This document shows, piece by piece, positions 6,401 to 14,034 of a DNA stretch of 36,666 nt; position 1 is the first letter of the stretch, and every line of letters starts with the position of its first letter. Source of the DNA: Nostoc sp. FACHB-152 (GTDB lineage Bacteria > Cyanobacteriota > Cyanobacteriia > Cyanobacteriales > Nostocaceae); NCBI RefSeq assembly GCF_014697475.1, contig NZ_JACJRV010000074.1, positions 1 through 36,666 on the forward strand, written 5' to 3'. The position numbers and the translations under genes were made by a program. The notes beneath the pieces are model-generated. The model ran no database searches and was not told the DNA's origin. It was given only the letters and a program-made list of their open reading frames with translations.

Positions 6401-9137
6401 ACATTGGCTCGAATTAGTCGAAAAAAGCGCAATTCACCCGGATATTGCTGCCTTAAATTTTGAAAGTCTTCACTTTAGCTATGTCGGCGGTGAACATGAA
6501 GCTTGGAATCGCCTGATGATTAGTGACAAGCTCAAGCGCACGAATACCGGAGGCTTAACCAAGGGATTTTTAGAACTCTATTCTCACATTGATGCTGGTG
6601 GCTGGTGGTGTAATTCTGGTGTTGACCCACGCTCGTTTGCTTCACTTGCCCCAGGCGTAAAACTAGTAACTAAAGAATGGGGTTGCTACAAGCCAAATCA
6701 ACCTAGACCCAAAAAAGATGATGACGGGCAAGTAATTCCCGGCAAATTCATTAAATACGAGCATCCCCCCAAGGTTGAGTTAAGTCTTTTCTTGCTCGAT
6801 GTTCCAGACGAGATCGCCCAACGTATTTATGCTATCCACAAAATTAATCCTAGTGATAGCGATCGAGCCTGTGGTTTCTGGTTCTGTGTCTGGAAACATA
6901 ATTTACCAGTCACTATCACCGAGGGAGCCAAAAAAGCCGCTTCTTTGTTAAGCCAAGGTCACATTGCTATTGGACTGCCGGGAATATCTGCCGGATACCG
7001 TTCACCCAAAGATGAAGAGGGTCGCAAAATTGGTAAGTCTTATCTCGCGGACGAGTTAGCTGTATTCGCCACGCCAAAAAGAGAAATCAAATTCTGCTTT
7101 GACTACGAAACCAAATTCCAAACTATTGTCAACATTAAGCGAGATATTTCTACAACTGGCTGGTTGCTGCATCAGCAAGGGTGTTCTGTCAAAGTGGTGA
7201 CTCTGCCAGGGCCAGACAAAGGTGTAGATGATTTTCTAGTTGCACAGGGGGCATTAGCTTATGAACGACTAAGCCATGAGGCTCGTTCTTTACGAGATTG
7301 GCAATATCACGATAGACAACAATCTTCAACAGCTTACCAACCACCGCGTAAGCTGACACCCGAAGAAGCCCAACATAAGTTAGCTACTTCTTCACCAAAT
7401 TCACCTATCAAGGAACCCGATCATGACAACCATCAACAACCCCAGCAATCAACCACAAGGAGAAACAGCGATGTTAATCGAGAAGATCGACCAACTTCAG
7501 TCCACAATCCAACAATTAGAAACACACAACCAACAGTTGAAAGAGAAAATCGAGCAGTTGTCAACGAGCCAAACCGAGAATCTGAACGAGTTGAGAGCGA
7601 GTCACACTCAGTTCTTGCAGCAATTGGCAGATACGTTGAACAACAAACCATCGAGCAACTTGAAGCCGACCTTAGAGAACTTAACCGAAGCCTTACATCA
7701 GGTGAGCTTCGAGGTCAGGGAAGGGCGGACATCTCAGCAAACGCTCACCAACTCGATTCAGCAAGTCTTGACAGCCCAACAGGTGATGTCAGTCTTGAAC
7801 CAAATTCCAACACACGAGTCATAAATGCGATTTCTCACTTTTTAGAAATAACAGAGATAGCTAAAGCTATTGAAGTAGAAGGGTTAGAAACTAAGATTCG
7901 TCATTTACTCCTCCCAGGACAACCTCATGCAAAGGCGATCGCGACACAAACAGTCCAAAAAACAACGGAAGCGATCACCACTTATCTAGAGCAAGAAGAA
8001 ATAAGCTCTACTTTGCTTGAAACATTACCATCAGTAATCAAACAATTGTCCCAGTATCAGAATGTAGAAAACACTTCTGCCCCTGAGCAAGTACAAAAAA
8101 CTGTAGATGCAATTGCTAATTTTATTGAAGAAGAGGAAATTAGCATTGCACTACTCTCCGTCTTACCTTCTGTTACCCAAGAAATAACACAATATCAACA
8201 ACATTTAGTTTCTCAGAATCAAGTTATTACTACCTTACAGCACTCACTCGAAGAACAATTAGTAATTGCGGAAGCTATTAAAGCAATTACCGATTATCTT
8301 GATGAAAGAGAAATTGAATCATCTGCGTTAGTTCAAAATGTTCAACAAGTTATAGGACTGTTAAATTCTCAACCTCAAAGACTAATTGCACCAGAATTAG
8401 TACAACAAGCTAGTAGTGCGATCGCTTCTTTCATGGAAGAGGAAGAAATTAGCACCGCTTTACTCTCCGTCTTACCATCTGTTACCCAAGAAATAACGCA
8501 ATATCAACAACATCTAGTTTCTCAGAATCAAATTATTACCGCCTTACAGCAATCACTAGAAGAAAAATTAGTCACAATTGAAGCTATCAAAGCAATTACT
8601 GATTATCTTGATGAAACAGAAATCGAATCATCTACGTTAGTTGAAAGTGTTCAACAAGTTATAGGGCTGTTAAATTCTCAGCCTCAAAGACTAATCGCAC
8701 CAGAATTAGTACAACAAGCTAGTAGCGCGATCGCTTCTTTCATGGAAGAGGAGGAAATTAGCACCGCTTTACTCGAAGTAGTACCATCCTTAACTAATAA
8801 AATAACTGAATATCAAAAACAATTAGTATCCCAGAAGCAAATTATTCAAGCATTCCGGGATGTACAATCACATAACCCAGAACCAGATAGCTTAAGTAAA
8901 GAATCACAAAAATATCGAGAAAAAATTGAGCTTTTGAGTTATCAGGATTTTTATAACTTAGCTATGTATGTCAAATCATATTTTGAGGAGCATTCTGAAA
9001 CCGAGGATAACCCCAAGACTAAGGCTTTATTAATTATCCGACAAATCTTCAGAGACATGAAAGCTGAAGCCATGAAAACAAGTCACAAGTCGCAAGTCGC
9101 AAGTCGCAATGAAGAAAAACCAAAATTCAAGCTATAA
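3468..9137 (+). CDS. traI/trwC-like: MobF relaxase-helicase fused to DUF3854 primase-like domain and repeats
   Basis: A 1889-residue conjugative DNA-processing protein. Residues 1-290 are a TrwC-type relaxase with candidate nicking tyrosines Y15 and Y20 and the metal-binding histidine triad H153, H155, H157. Residues 400-840 are a RecD-like superfamily 1 helicase, with Walker A GVAGAGKT (422-429), Walker B IVDEAG near 489 and a C-terminal helicase motif at 775-790. A Pro/Val/Thr linker follows. Residues about 1000-1270 match DUF3854, a Toprim-like fold seen in plasmid primase and replication proteins, with the ITEGAKKA motif near 1148. Residues 1320-1452 are low in complexity and overlap another gene in a second frame. 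Residues 1530-1800 hold 103-residue tandem repeats. It would nick oriT, remain attached to the strand and unwind it; the DUF3854 part may prime synthesis in the recipient. GAGGTG before the ATG sets the start. The last 19 or so residues come from a heptamer repeat element. Confidence 0.88.
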   Translation: MLTSVNVSSGMALNYFIKNYNHQGKSRWSGQAAEKLGLSGAIEKEQVFKNVIEGRTPDGKEHLNARMVNEKKRRAAIDCTFSAPKSVSLMALVGGDTRLVKAHHRALEKTISLMEERYATTRVIEGDKRHRISTGNLLVAQFDHIESRSLDPHLHTHCLVMNTTQTPDGKWYGLVNSEIYANKKFLGMAYQSYLADEVMKLGYEIEPKLHGQFELKGFKEEDLQVFSKRRQQIIAKCGVNSDWHQREKVWDKTRQRKHLVSHDELLSLWHEEAQKLGITFVKPGEPKLQSNNDTDNKRNINQILKDAIAHCSERNVAFKFEDIAKFILNERLATDVTTIEPLLKQHPQILALSGLEQYTTLKAVEREIATIELIEQGKQKVNPISHPEVIESQLEKTLLNQGQRQAVGMALTTCDQFVAWQGVAGAGKTFALKELKAIAEDAGYTIKAFAPSSMAALVLSEELGISGETVARLLVSEPPPQPQLNQIWIVDEAGLLSAKDAHALLEKATQQGARVLLVGDTKQLSAVEAGNPFRCLQQAGMKTAHLTQSNRQRNPDLKIAVDLIAEGRVEAGFQQLDSIGSIQEISPDEKLLTIAREYMALSPSQREQTLVLAGTNAEKSALTHAIRDKLKTEGSLGATANITQLQAKNLTLVQMRYTHNYEVGEFVMPTRTYSRRGLEKGQLYKVVGKDTDTLTLLAADGKQLQVDTLFDKAVYQCNQIEIAVGERLQWKKNSRTLQRRNGQEFVVTAINGDTASIKYFDNERTEIIDLKQAHNLDYALVSTTYSSQGKTAQKALIAADYTIGQESFYVAVSRAKDNVKIFTEDKQYLLELAQKSKAKENALELLRQQVKQERASSNQEISIVIEEPVASTVASPVVKTKTTVAPPVLKTHVVEQPVVSNVTPPVAKTDSTLFIETPQQQLQQQPTAVTTSKPIPKHSIPQESSVAVEKPIPKKRIPTQAFWTPAIGEPAPNHLDPEHWLELVEKSAIHPDIAALNFESLHFSYVGGEHEAWNRLMISDKLKRTNTGGLTKGFLELYSHIDAGGWWCNSGVDPRSFASLAPGVKLVTKEWGCYKPNQPRPKKDDDGQVIPGKFIKYEHPPKVELSLFLLDVPDEIAQRIYAIHKINPSDSDRACGFWFCVWKHNLPVTITEGAKKAASLLSQGHIAIGLPGISAGYRSPKDEEGRKIGKSYLADELAVFATPKREIKFCFDYETKFQTIVNIKRDISTTGWLLHQQGCSVKVVTLPGPDKGVDDFLVAQGALAYERLSHEARSLRDWQYHDRQQSSTAYQPPRKLTPEEAQHKLATSSPNSPIKEPDHDNHQQPQQSTTRRNSDVNREDRPTSVHNPTIRNTQPTVERENRAVVNEPNRESERVESESHSVLAAIGRYVEQQTIEQLEADLRELNRSLTSGELRGQGRADISANAHQLDSASLDSPTGDVSLEPNSNTRVINAISHFLEITEIAKAIEVEGLETKIRHLLLPGQPHAKAIATQTVQKTTEAITTYLEQEEISSTLLETLPSVIKQLSQYQNVENTSAPEQVQKTVDAIANFIEEEEISIALLSVLPSVTQEITQYQQHLVSQNQVITTLQHSLEEQLVIAEAIKAITDYLDEREIESSALVQNVQQVIGLLNSQPQRLIAPELVQQASSAIASFMEEEEISTALLSVLPSVTQEITQYQQHLVSQNQIITALQQSLEEKLVTIEAIKAITDYLDETEIESSTLVESVQQVIGLLNSQPQRLIAPELVQQASSAIASFMEEEEISTALLEVVPSLTNKITEYQKQLVSQKQIIQAFRDVQSHNPEPDSLSKESQKYREKIELLSYQDFYNLAMYVKSYFEEHSETEDNPKTKALLIIRQIFRDMKAEAMKTSHKSQVASRNEEKPKFKL
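7423..7824 (+). CDS. Nested coiled-coil protein inside the relaxase gene, alternative frame
   Basis: A 133-residue frame lies wholly within the relaxase gene in a different frame. Its product is a regular coiled coil (about residues 17-70, repeated Leu/Ile heptads with Gln, Glu, Lys), then a helical C-terminal half. Two starts have strong ribosome sites: ATG 7423 (AAGGAA, 7-base spacing) and ATG 7471 (AAGGAG, 8-base spacing). Over the same bases the relaxase frame encodes an Arg/Asn/Ser-rich, low-complexity linker with many CGA codons, which looks like the less constrained frame. I infer a real gene overprinted by, or captured within, the relaxase frame. No function is recognised; small coiled-coil proteins often act as accessory or scaffold factors. 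Chance is the alternative, but composition and two good ribosome sites argue against it. Confidence 0.55.
   Translation: MTTINNPSNQPQGETAMLIEKIDQLQSTIQQLETHNQQLKEKIEQLSTSQTENLNELRASHTQFLQQLADTLNNKPSSNLKPTLENLTEALHQVSFEVREGRTSQQTLTNSIQQVLTAQQVMSVLNQIPTHES
8100..8790 (+). repeat. 309-bp in-frame tandem repeats in the relaxase C-terminus
   Basis: Near-identical segments recur at a spacing of exactly 309 bases (103 codons). CTCTCCG ends at 8160 and again at 8469, and the AGCTAGTAG stretch at 8408 recurs at 8717. About 2.2 copies are present. The encoded unit is helical, with an acidic motif EEEEIS followed by LLSVLPSV. High DNA identity points to recent duplication, and length variation between related plasmids is likely. 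Confidence 0.85.
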
Positions 9138-9297
9138 AAAATCCCCCATCTCATACCAAGCGCGTATTAAAAAGCTCAGAAATCGTATTAATAACTTTGA
9201 TTCAAGTTATAAAATAAAAATCCACCAATTTTTGATGGACTTTAAAGTTTATTTTAACTACGACTTCTAACTTGCGACTTGCAACTTGCGACTTGAT
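9080..9297. mobile_element. Gene-less heptamer-bounded element a
   Basis: The left array is AAGTCAC followed by three AAGTCGC (9080-9107). The right array is five ACTT-type heptamers (9263-9297) in inverted orientation. The 155-base core has no gene. It contains the relaxase stop codon, so the element supplies the last residues of the relaxase. The right end is one base from the stop codon of the VirB5-like gene (9299-9301). The core shares TTGATGGACTTTAA plus GTTTA (9232-9251) with element b and ATTAAAAAGCTCAGA (9166-9180), one mismatch, with element c. Heptamer arrays are known in cyanobacteria as STRR sequences; the element interpretation is mine. Confidence 0.6.
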
Positions 9298-9298
9298 A

Positions 9299-10063
9299 CT
9301 ACTGGTTTTCCCAGAAAGCATCAATAGCAGCACTAGAGAGAACAGCAGAACGAACAGCAGCACGTGTTTGGCGTTCTTCTTCTTGAGCTTGTTCATCCAT
9401 GCGGCTAGAAATGTCAGCCAAATTAATGTTAGCTGTGGCTAATGCTCTGGTTTGTTTTTGGGCTTCGGAATGTAGGGATTTATTAATGATAGTGGCTTGC
9501 AAATTTTGAGCCGCAATTTTCTTGAGGATGTCTTGGGTCACAACATCTTGTTGGGCAGTATCAGCCAAATCAGAAGAACTAGCAACGGCATCGTTAGAAA
9601 TTTCAGCTTCTTGTCTTTGAATTCGCTGACCACTAATTCCCAAAACAGATTGTGACTGACCGAGAGTGTACTGTTGGTGAAAGTCCCGTTCGGCATTACG
9701 CCCATCGATTTCTGGAGAAGAATCAAGCGTCGGGACAACAGTAGCGTCTTGTTGTTTGTTTTTCTCAATCGCTTTACGAATGCGTTCACCTGCACTTGTC
9801 GGGTCGGGAGTTTCTAAGTCACCATTGGTACTCTTGATTAATCCATCAACATCTTTGATGATATTTGACCAACTAATACTAAAATTCTGACGGTATTTAT
9901 CAATCGATTCTTGTAAACTGTTGTAAGTTTCTAAAAACTGCTCAAGAAATGTTTTATTAGGTTGATTCGGTGCTATAGAAGCATTAGCGATCGCTGGAGT
10001 AATTAGGATTAAATTACTTGTTAATAGACCTGCCAGTAATAGTGTTTTTTTAGAATATCCCAT
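9299..10063 (-). CDS. virB5-like: VirB5/TrbJ-like periplasmic transfer protein
   Basis: A 254-residue exported protein. Residues 1-28 form a signal peptide (basic start, Leu-rich core, AIANA cleavage region). The mature protein is almost wholly helical and Gln/Asp-rich. Its C-terminal half (about 165-245) has the IAAQNLQATIINKSLHSEAQ-type pattern followed by a charged helix, resembling TrbJ/VirB5 proteins. These are minor pilus components that stabilise the T-pilus and contact the recipient. The gene is last in the minus-strand transfer operon, downstream of VirB4 and separated from it by a heptamer element. Its stop codon abuts the right end of element a. The family call rests on pattern and context; a VirB5-unrelated helical secreted protein remains possible. 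Confidence 0.65.
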   Translation of the reverse strand: MGYSKKTLLLAGLLTSNLILITPAIANASIAPNQPNKTFLEQFLETYNSLQESIDKYRQNFSISWSNIIKDVDGLIKSTNGDLETPDPTSAGERIRKAIEKNKQQDATVVPTLDSSPEIDGRNAERDFHQQYTLGQSQSVLGISGQRIQRQEAEISNDAVASSSDLADTAQQDVVTQDILKKIAAQNLQATIINKSLHSEAQKQTRALATANINLADISSRMDEQAQEEERQTRAAVRSAVLSSAAIDAFWENQ

Positions 10064-10099
10064 AACTCATTCTCCATATTCTCAAAAAGAAGCAATGCC

Positions 10100-10321
10100 A
10101 AGTCGGAGGTCGGAGGTCGGAAGTCGGAGGTTATAAGTCACAAGTTGCAAGTCGGAGTCGGAAGCCGTAATTAGAAAACTTTGATTTGACAAGCGGTTCT
10201 TAATTTAAGACTGTTGGCAAAATTCAGAGAATTGGTATCACTTGATGGACTTTAACGTTTAACTTCATTGCAACCTGTGGCTTTCGACCTCTAACTTCCA
10301 ACCTCTGACCTCCGACCTCCT
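10100..10321. mobile_element. Gene-less heptamer-bounded element b
   Basis: The left array, 10100-10162, holds eight in-register heptamers of AAGTCGG/AGGTCGG type plus a degenerate end. The right array, 10273-10321, holds inverted ACCTCTA, ACTTCCA, ACCTCTG and ACCTCCG units, the last overlapping the VirB4 stop codon (10320-10322). The core of about 110 bases has no gene and shares a 20-base block (10242-10261, one mismatch) with the core of element a. It fills the gap between the VirB4-like and VirB5-like genes. The heptamer differs from that of element a, so the arrays diverged together within the element. Confidence 0.6.
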
Positions 10322-13043
10322 AAAAAGGTTTACTCTGGCGAATGCAATCAACGTAATATTTTGCAAACGCTGATAACCATTCAAACTTGTCAGAATAAAG
10401 TTTTTTGTATTTATCACGGGCAGCTTGTTCGTCTTTCCCATTGGCGACTAATGCCAGTAGTGGAGAAGAAGGATAATAACGACAGCGAATATAAGTCTTG
10501 TAATAATCCATCAACCATAAGGTATATAGTTGTTGGCGATTTGGGGTAAAGTTTTCGTTTTTTTCGATTAAAGATAAAGGAATACCGAGCAGTTCCGAAA
10601 TACTTTTAGCCGCACCAGCAACGGTACGGCCTATCAATCGGCGCGGCATATTTTGTAAGATTTGCTCTCCTGCTTCCGACTTGGCAATGGAAATCACATC
10701 CTGGGCGGCCAGCATGATCCGACAACCGGATTTTCGAGCCGTCGCACATTTGCGACCAACAAGACGCGACAAAGCCGAAAAACGTAATAGTACACTAGCC
10801 TCATCCATGAAAAACACGCTATTCGGGCTAGACAAGGATTGACGCGAAGCGGCGATGTATGCAGACATCCCGAATACTTCCGCTTCTTTATCAGATTGCA
10901 AGTTAGTCAGGGCAAAGGTTATCAGCTTTGAGTCTGTAAAGAACGTAGATGGCTTACAGATGGCATCCCCGATTGAACTAGCTCTCCAATACTGAAGGCG
11001 TAAACGAATATAGTTGAGGGCTTGATCAACATTGGGGTCATCGTAGCCCAAATGAATATACTCGGTAGAAAAGAATCGCTCCATATCAACCAGCGTCGGG
11101 GTATTCGCCCACGCATCAGAACCCAATCCACCAACCCTGGCTGCTTCAAAGCGTTGGATAATTTCAGGATCATCATAAAACGCTTTCGTCCCAAGCGGGA
11201 TTAACGATTCGATTGTTTGCGCCAAAAAACCATCAAATTTATTATTGCCCAGTACCAGTTGCAGAACGATCAGATTGACATCGTTACGGTGTGCCTTGAT
11301 GCGCTCGGCTTTTTGCTCATCGGGAATTTTTGATAAGTCCAGGGGTTGAACTAAGTTGTTAGACTGCTTGGAGATGTCGAAGTAAAAACCGTTGAAGTAG
11401 GGGGTAAAATCTCCGAATGTCCCCGTCCCGTCATCGTTGGGAAGGTCTATCATTAAAATCGACATCCCCATTGCCAAGCATTCTGCAATAATAGAAGCAA
11501 TCAGAACTGACTTACCACTACCCGTTGTCCCAATCACCATCAGGTTTTCGGTTTTTCTCAGGTCAATGTAAACAGGTGAATGACCTTCGGCGGCAATCAA
11601 CTCACAGCCTCTGCTATCTCCTGTGGCTGTTTTAATCACGCTGGTAAAACCGATTAGCTCACTGGCAAAGAAAGTTGTTCTGCGATTGAAGGGGGTTGAT
11701 AACATTGGCTGCTGACGCATCATCAATGTTTCTAACCATATCAACCAGCTATATTGTTTCTCTAGCGTCAGTTGGGCAGGTTGATTGACATAGCCCGATA
11801 TCAGACGACAGGCATCATCAATTTCTTGGGGTGAATCACGATAAACCAGTACCACCAATGCCGTATTTTGCGGCGTGTCTCCTGTGTACAGTTGCTTTTG
11901 CGCGTTTAATGCCCACTCCATATTCATTTGTGCTACCACATCAACGGTTTTACCTTTGGTGGCGTTAGCTGTGTTGTGGGCGCGTCTGGTAATTAACTGT
12001 TGTGCCAATCGGGTTACTTTTGGATCTGACGGCGTTACCTCCGTTATTACTTCGATGTCATAAATCACATCCTTAGAAAGGATATTCCACAAAAAACGTA
12101 GTTGGTCTTCTACAGACGCGAATGCTTCAGGCTTCTGGTCGAGTACCATCACACTAACATATTTGTGCGTAGGTAGACACACCCACCTTTCGTTGGCAAC
12201 AGGTATACCGCGATTAAGAAGTACACTCGTCGCGTGTTGTGCATCGATGTAAGATGAGTTGGATGGCTCTTGAGCGTGGAACTCTTCTCGTAGTCCGCCT
12301 TCGTCCCATACTAAAGTATGAGGCACATGAGTTTTCTTTGCTCCAACATTTCGACATATTTCTTGCCATAACTGTACCTCATCTTTCGCAATCGGCACAA
12401 GCCCCATACCTTCTAGAATCTGTTTATGGCGTAAGGAAACATCCATTGCTTTTTCTAAGACTGCCGCTAGGTTTTTCTTCGTCAGTTCGGTTGCTCCTGT
12501 CGGCGTAAATCTCCTTTGTAAGAAGTTCGAGAAATTGACTATCGCTCTATCTACCGCATCCCCCGATTCTGTACCTCCAGCCCGGATAGTATAGGTAGTA
12601 TAAATCGATAGTCCAATAGTTTTCCGATGCCGACTACTTGTTAGTTCTTGAAGTCGCGCCACTTGCCCCCAGTCCAAAAACTCGCTTTCATCTGATATTG
12701 GCTCATCTAAGCGTTGACGATAAGAATCTACTATTCCATCCTCTTCACAAAATGAACTCCATCGAAAGGTGAATTTTTCACGTTGCGGGATTTCTTTACA
12801 GCCTTGATAAAAAGCATCAGCTATCGCTTCTATTTGCTCATCCGAAGAAAACATCGGGTGGATGCCAGAACAAGTATAACCAAACACCAGTTGTAAAGTG
12901 TTGTCTGTATCTCCTAACAATTTTTTACTTAGCAAATATGCGCCAACGACATAGCCCTTTTTTTGCAATCTTACCATTGTTGTCAGATCTAGGGCATCTT
13001 CAAACGCACTGATTTTCTTGGCTTTGTTAACCTGCTTCACCAC
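10320..13043 (-). CDS. virB4-like: VirB4/TraC-like conjugation ATPase
   Basis: A 907-residue cytoplasmic ATPase that powers the secretion channel. The N-terminal 480 residues are the poorly conserved VirB4 domain. Walker A is GTTGSGKS at about 503-511, followed by the expected hydrophobic strand ILMIDLPNDDG. Walker B with an Asp-Glu pair (VFFMDEAS) is near 739, and a later arginine-rich motif with AAQD follows. Length fits VirB4/TraC (about 800-900). The start is a GTG at 13043 and overlaps the stop of the VirB3-like gene by seven bases, the usual coupled VirB3-VirB4 order. The stop codon lies inside the last heptamer of element b, so that element inserted or expanded right at the gene end. 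Confidence 0.88.
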   Translation of the reverse strand: MVKQVNKAKKISAFEDALDLTTMVRLQKKGYVVGAYLLSKKLLGDTDNTLQLVFGYTCSGIHPMFSSDEQIEAIADAFYQGCKEIPQREKFTFRWSSFCEEDGIVDSYRQRLDEPISDESEFLDWGQVARLQELTSSRHRKTIGLSIYTTYTIRAGGTESGDAVDRAIVNFSNFLQRRFTPTGATELTKKNLAAVLEKAMDVSLRHKQILEGMGLVPIAKDEVQLWQEICRNVGAKKTHVPHTLVWDEGGLREEFHAQEPSNSSYIDAQHATSVLLNRGIPVANERWVCLPTHKYVSVMVLDQKPEAFASVEDQLRFLWNILSKDVIYDIEVITEVTPSDPKVTRLAQQLITRRAHNTANATKGKTVDVVAQMNMEWALNAQKQLYTGDTPQNTALVVLVYRDSPQEIDDACRLISGYVNQPAQLTLEKQYSWLIWLETLMMRQQPMLSTPFNRRTTFFASELIGFTSVIKTATGDSRGCELIAAEGHSPVYIDLRKTENLMVIGTTGSGKSVLIASIIAECLAMGMSILMIDLPNDDGTGTFGDFTPYFNGFYFDISKQSNNLVQPLDLSKIPDEQKAERIKAHRNDVNLIVLQLVLGNNKFDGFLAQTIESLIPLGTKAFYDDPEIIQRFEAARVGGLGSDAWANTPTLVDMERFFSTEYIHLGYDDPNVDQALNYIRLRLQYWRASSIGDAICKPSTFFTDSKLITFALTNLQSDKEAEVFGMSAYIAASRQSLSSPNSVFFMDEASVLLRFSALSRLVGRKCATARKSGCRIMLAAQDVISIAKSEAGEQILQNMPRRLIGRTVAGAAKSISELLGIPLSLIEKNENFTPNRQQLYTLWLMDYYKTYIRCRYYPSSPLLALVANGKDEQAARDKYKKLYSDKFEWLSAFAKYYVDCIRQSKPF

Positions 13044-13363
13044 AATTTTTTGAGTTTTTTACTACCAACTTTGTTTTTCAACAGTGGATTAGAATAACGC
13101 ACATATCCTCTAGCCCATACAGGAGGACGCGGAAATATCCTTGACCAGAACAGGTAAGGTTTTTTACCAGATAAAATTAATACTGTTGCTGCCGCCCAAA
13201 ACCCACACAATATACTCCAAACTAATCCCACACCAAATATAAATGATGTGAAAAACCCAGTGCCGAAGGATAACAACGCTGCTGCATACTGGAATCCGGT
13301 AAACAAACCAATCGAGGCACTTTTCCCTAATGATTGGTTAATCGGTTTAATTGATTTCGTCAT
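13037..13363 (-). CDS. virB3-like: VirB3-like inner-membrane transfer protein
   Basis: A 108-residue protein with a short polar N-terminus, two adjacent hydrophobic segments (about 18-43 and 46-62) and a basic cytoplasmic tail ending in Lys-rich sequence. This is the VirB3/TraL layout. It overlaps the VirB4-like gene by seven bases, the order normal for type IV secretion operons, and VirB3 is known to work with VirB4. I use the ATG at 13361-13363. An upstream TTG at 13414 would make the heptamer array of element c coding and is unlikely. The ribosome site is weak, perhaps because element c inserted just upstream. Confidence 0.7.
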   Translation of the reverse strand: MTKSIKPINQSLGKSASIGLFTGFQYAAALLSFGTGFFTSFIFGVGLVWSILCGFWAAATVLILSGKKPYLFWSRIFPRPPVWARGYVRYSNPLLKNKVGSKKLKKLW

Positions 13364-13384
13364 AGCACAAAAAGGATTAATACC

Positions 13385-13574
13385 AAGTTGCAAGTCGCAA
13401 GTCGCAAGTCGCAATTAAAAAGCTTAGATACAGCGAAGTCTTCAATCCTTAAATCTGTATCAAACTTTTTGTGAAATTGTATAACGATTGTTAATCCCTG
13501 ATTGAAGTAATTGAAGAACAAAGAACTTACACTCAAAACACTTGCGACTTGCGACTTGTAACTTGCGACTTGTT
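13385..13574. mobile_element. Gene-less heptamer-bounded element c
   Basis: The left array is AAGTTGC and three AAGTCGC (13385-13412). The right array is inverted ACTTGCG, ACTTGCG, ACTTGTA, ACTTGCG and ACTTGTT (13540-13574). The core of about 127 bases has no gene. Its start, ATTAAAAAGCTTAGA (13414-13428), matches the core of element a with one mismatch. The right end is one base from the stop codon of the VirB2-like gene (13576-13578). It separates VirB2 from VirB3, which are normally adjacent. Confidence 0.6.
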
Positions 13575-13575
13575 T

Positions 13576-14034
13576 TTAGCAGCCAGCTGTAACACCAGCA
13601 AAGAGTATACTTTGCGCGATGAAAAGAATCAGAGTGACAAAAAATATCCCAACAGGTTGTTGTATGACCTGAGTAATTTCTTGTCCATCACCAATCGCAT
13701 TGGCCACCTTCACACCAGATGCCACAAAATAAACGAATAACATAACTGTAATCGCCGCATTTATAACTCCTGGTAAGGTGCTTAGAATCGCATTCCCCGT
13801 CGCACCACTACTATTAAACATACAAGTCAGTGCTAGTTGCGTGGGGTTGAATAGTCCAAAAGCATGAGCAGGTAAAGTTTGTGTGCCTACAATTAAAGTT
13901 GTACCAGTTGCATACAGATGATGTTGGTACTTCCGCCCCCACTTCCCGATAATTGACGCGAAAATCTGGGCTTGAGTTTTAGATTTATGTGAAGTGTAAG
14001 ATGACACAGCAACCATTTCTCCTTTCGTTTTCAT
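13576..14034 (-). CDS. virB2-like: VirB2/TrbC-like pilin precursor
   Basis: A 152-residue membrane protein. A long basic leader (1-38) precedes a hydrophobic stretch ending PAHA (about residue 58), a plausible signal-peptidase site. The mature part is about 94 residues. It has two membrane helices (about 88-108 and 122-143) separated by a short polar loop with GDGQE, the VirB2 layout. One Cys pair is possible (position 71 and the C-terminal Cys). It would polymerise into the conjugative pilus. The gene lies just upstream of VirB3 and VirB4, as expected for VirB2, and overlaps the preceding small helix-turn-helix gene by four bases (ATGA type). Confidence 0.7.
   Translation of the reverse strand: MKTKGEMVAVSSYTSHKSKTQAQIFASIIGKWGRKYQHHLYATGTTLIVGTQTLPAHAFGLFNPTQLALTCMFNSSGATGNAILSTLPGVINAAITVMLFVYFVASGVKVANAIGDGQEITQVIQQPVGIFFVTLILFIAQSILFAGVTAGC

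Noticed and set aside
9202-9396. Minus-strand frame of 64 codons
   Set aside because: It overlaps the VirB5-like gene end and the heptamer array, and the repeats explain the open frame.
13364-13414. Upstream TTG start for the VirB3-like gene
   Set aside because: It would make the heptamer array coding. The ATG at 13361-13363 gives a normal VirB3 N-terminus.
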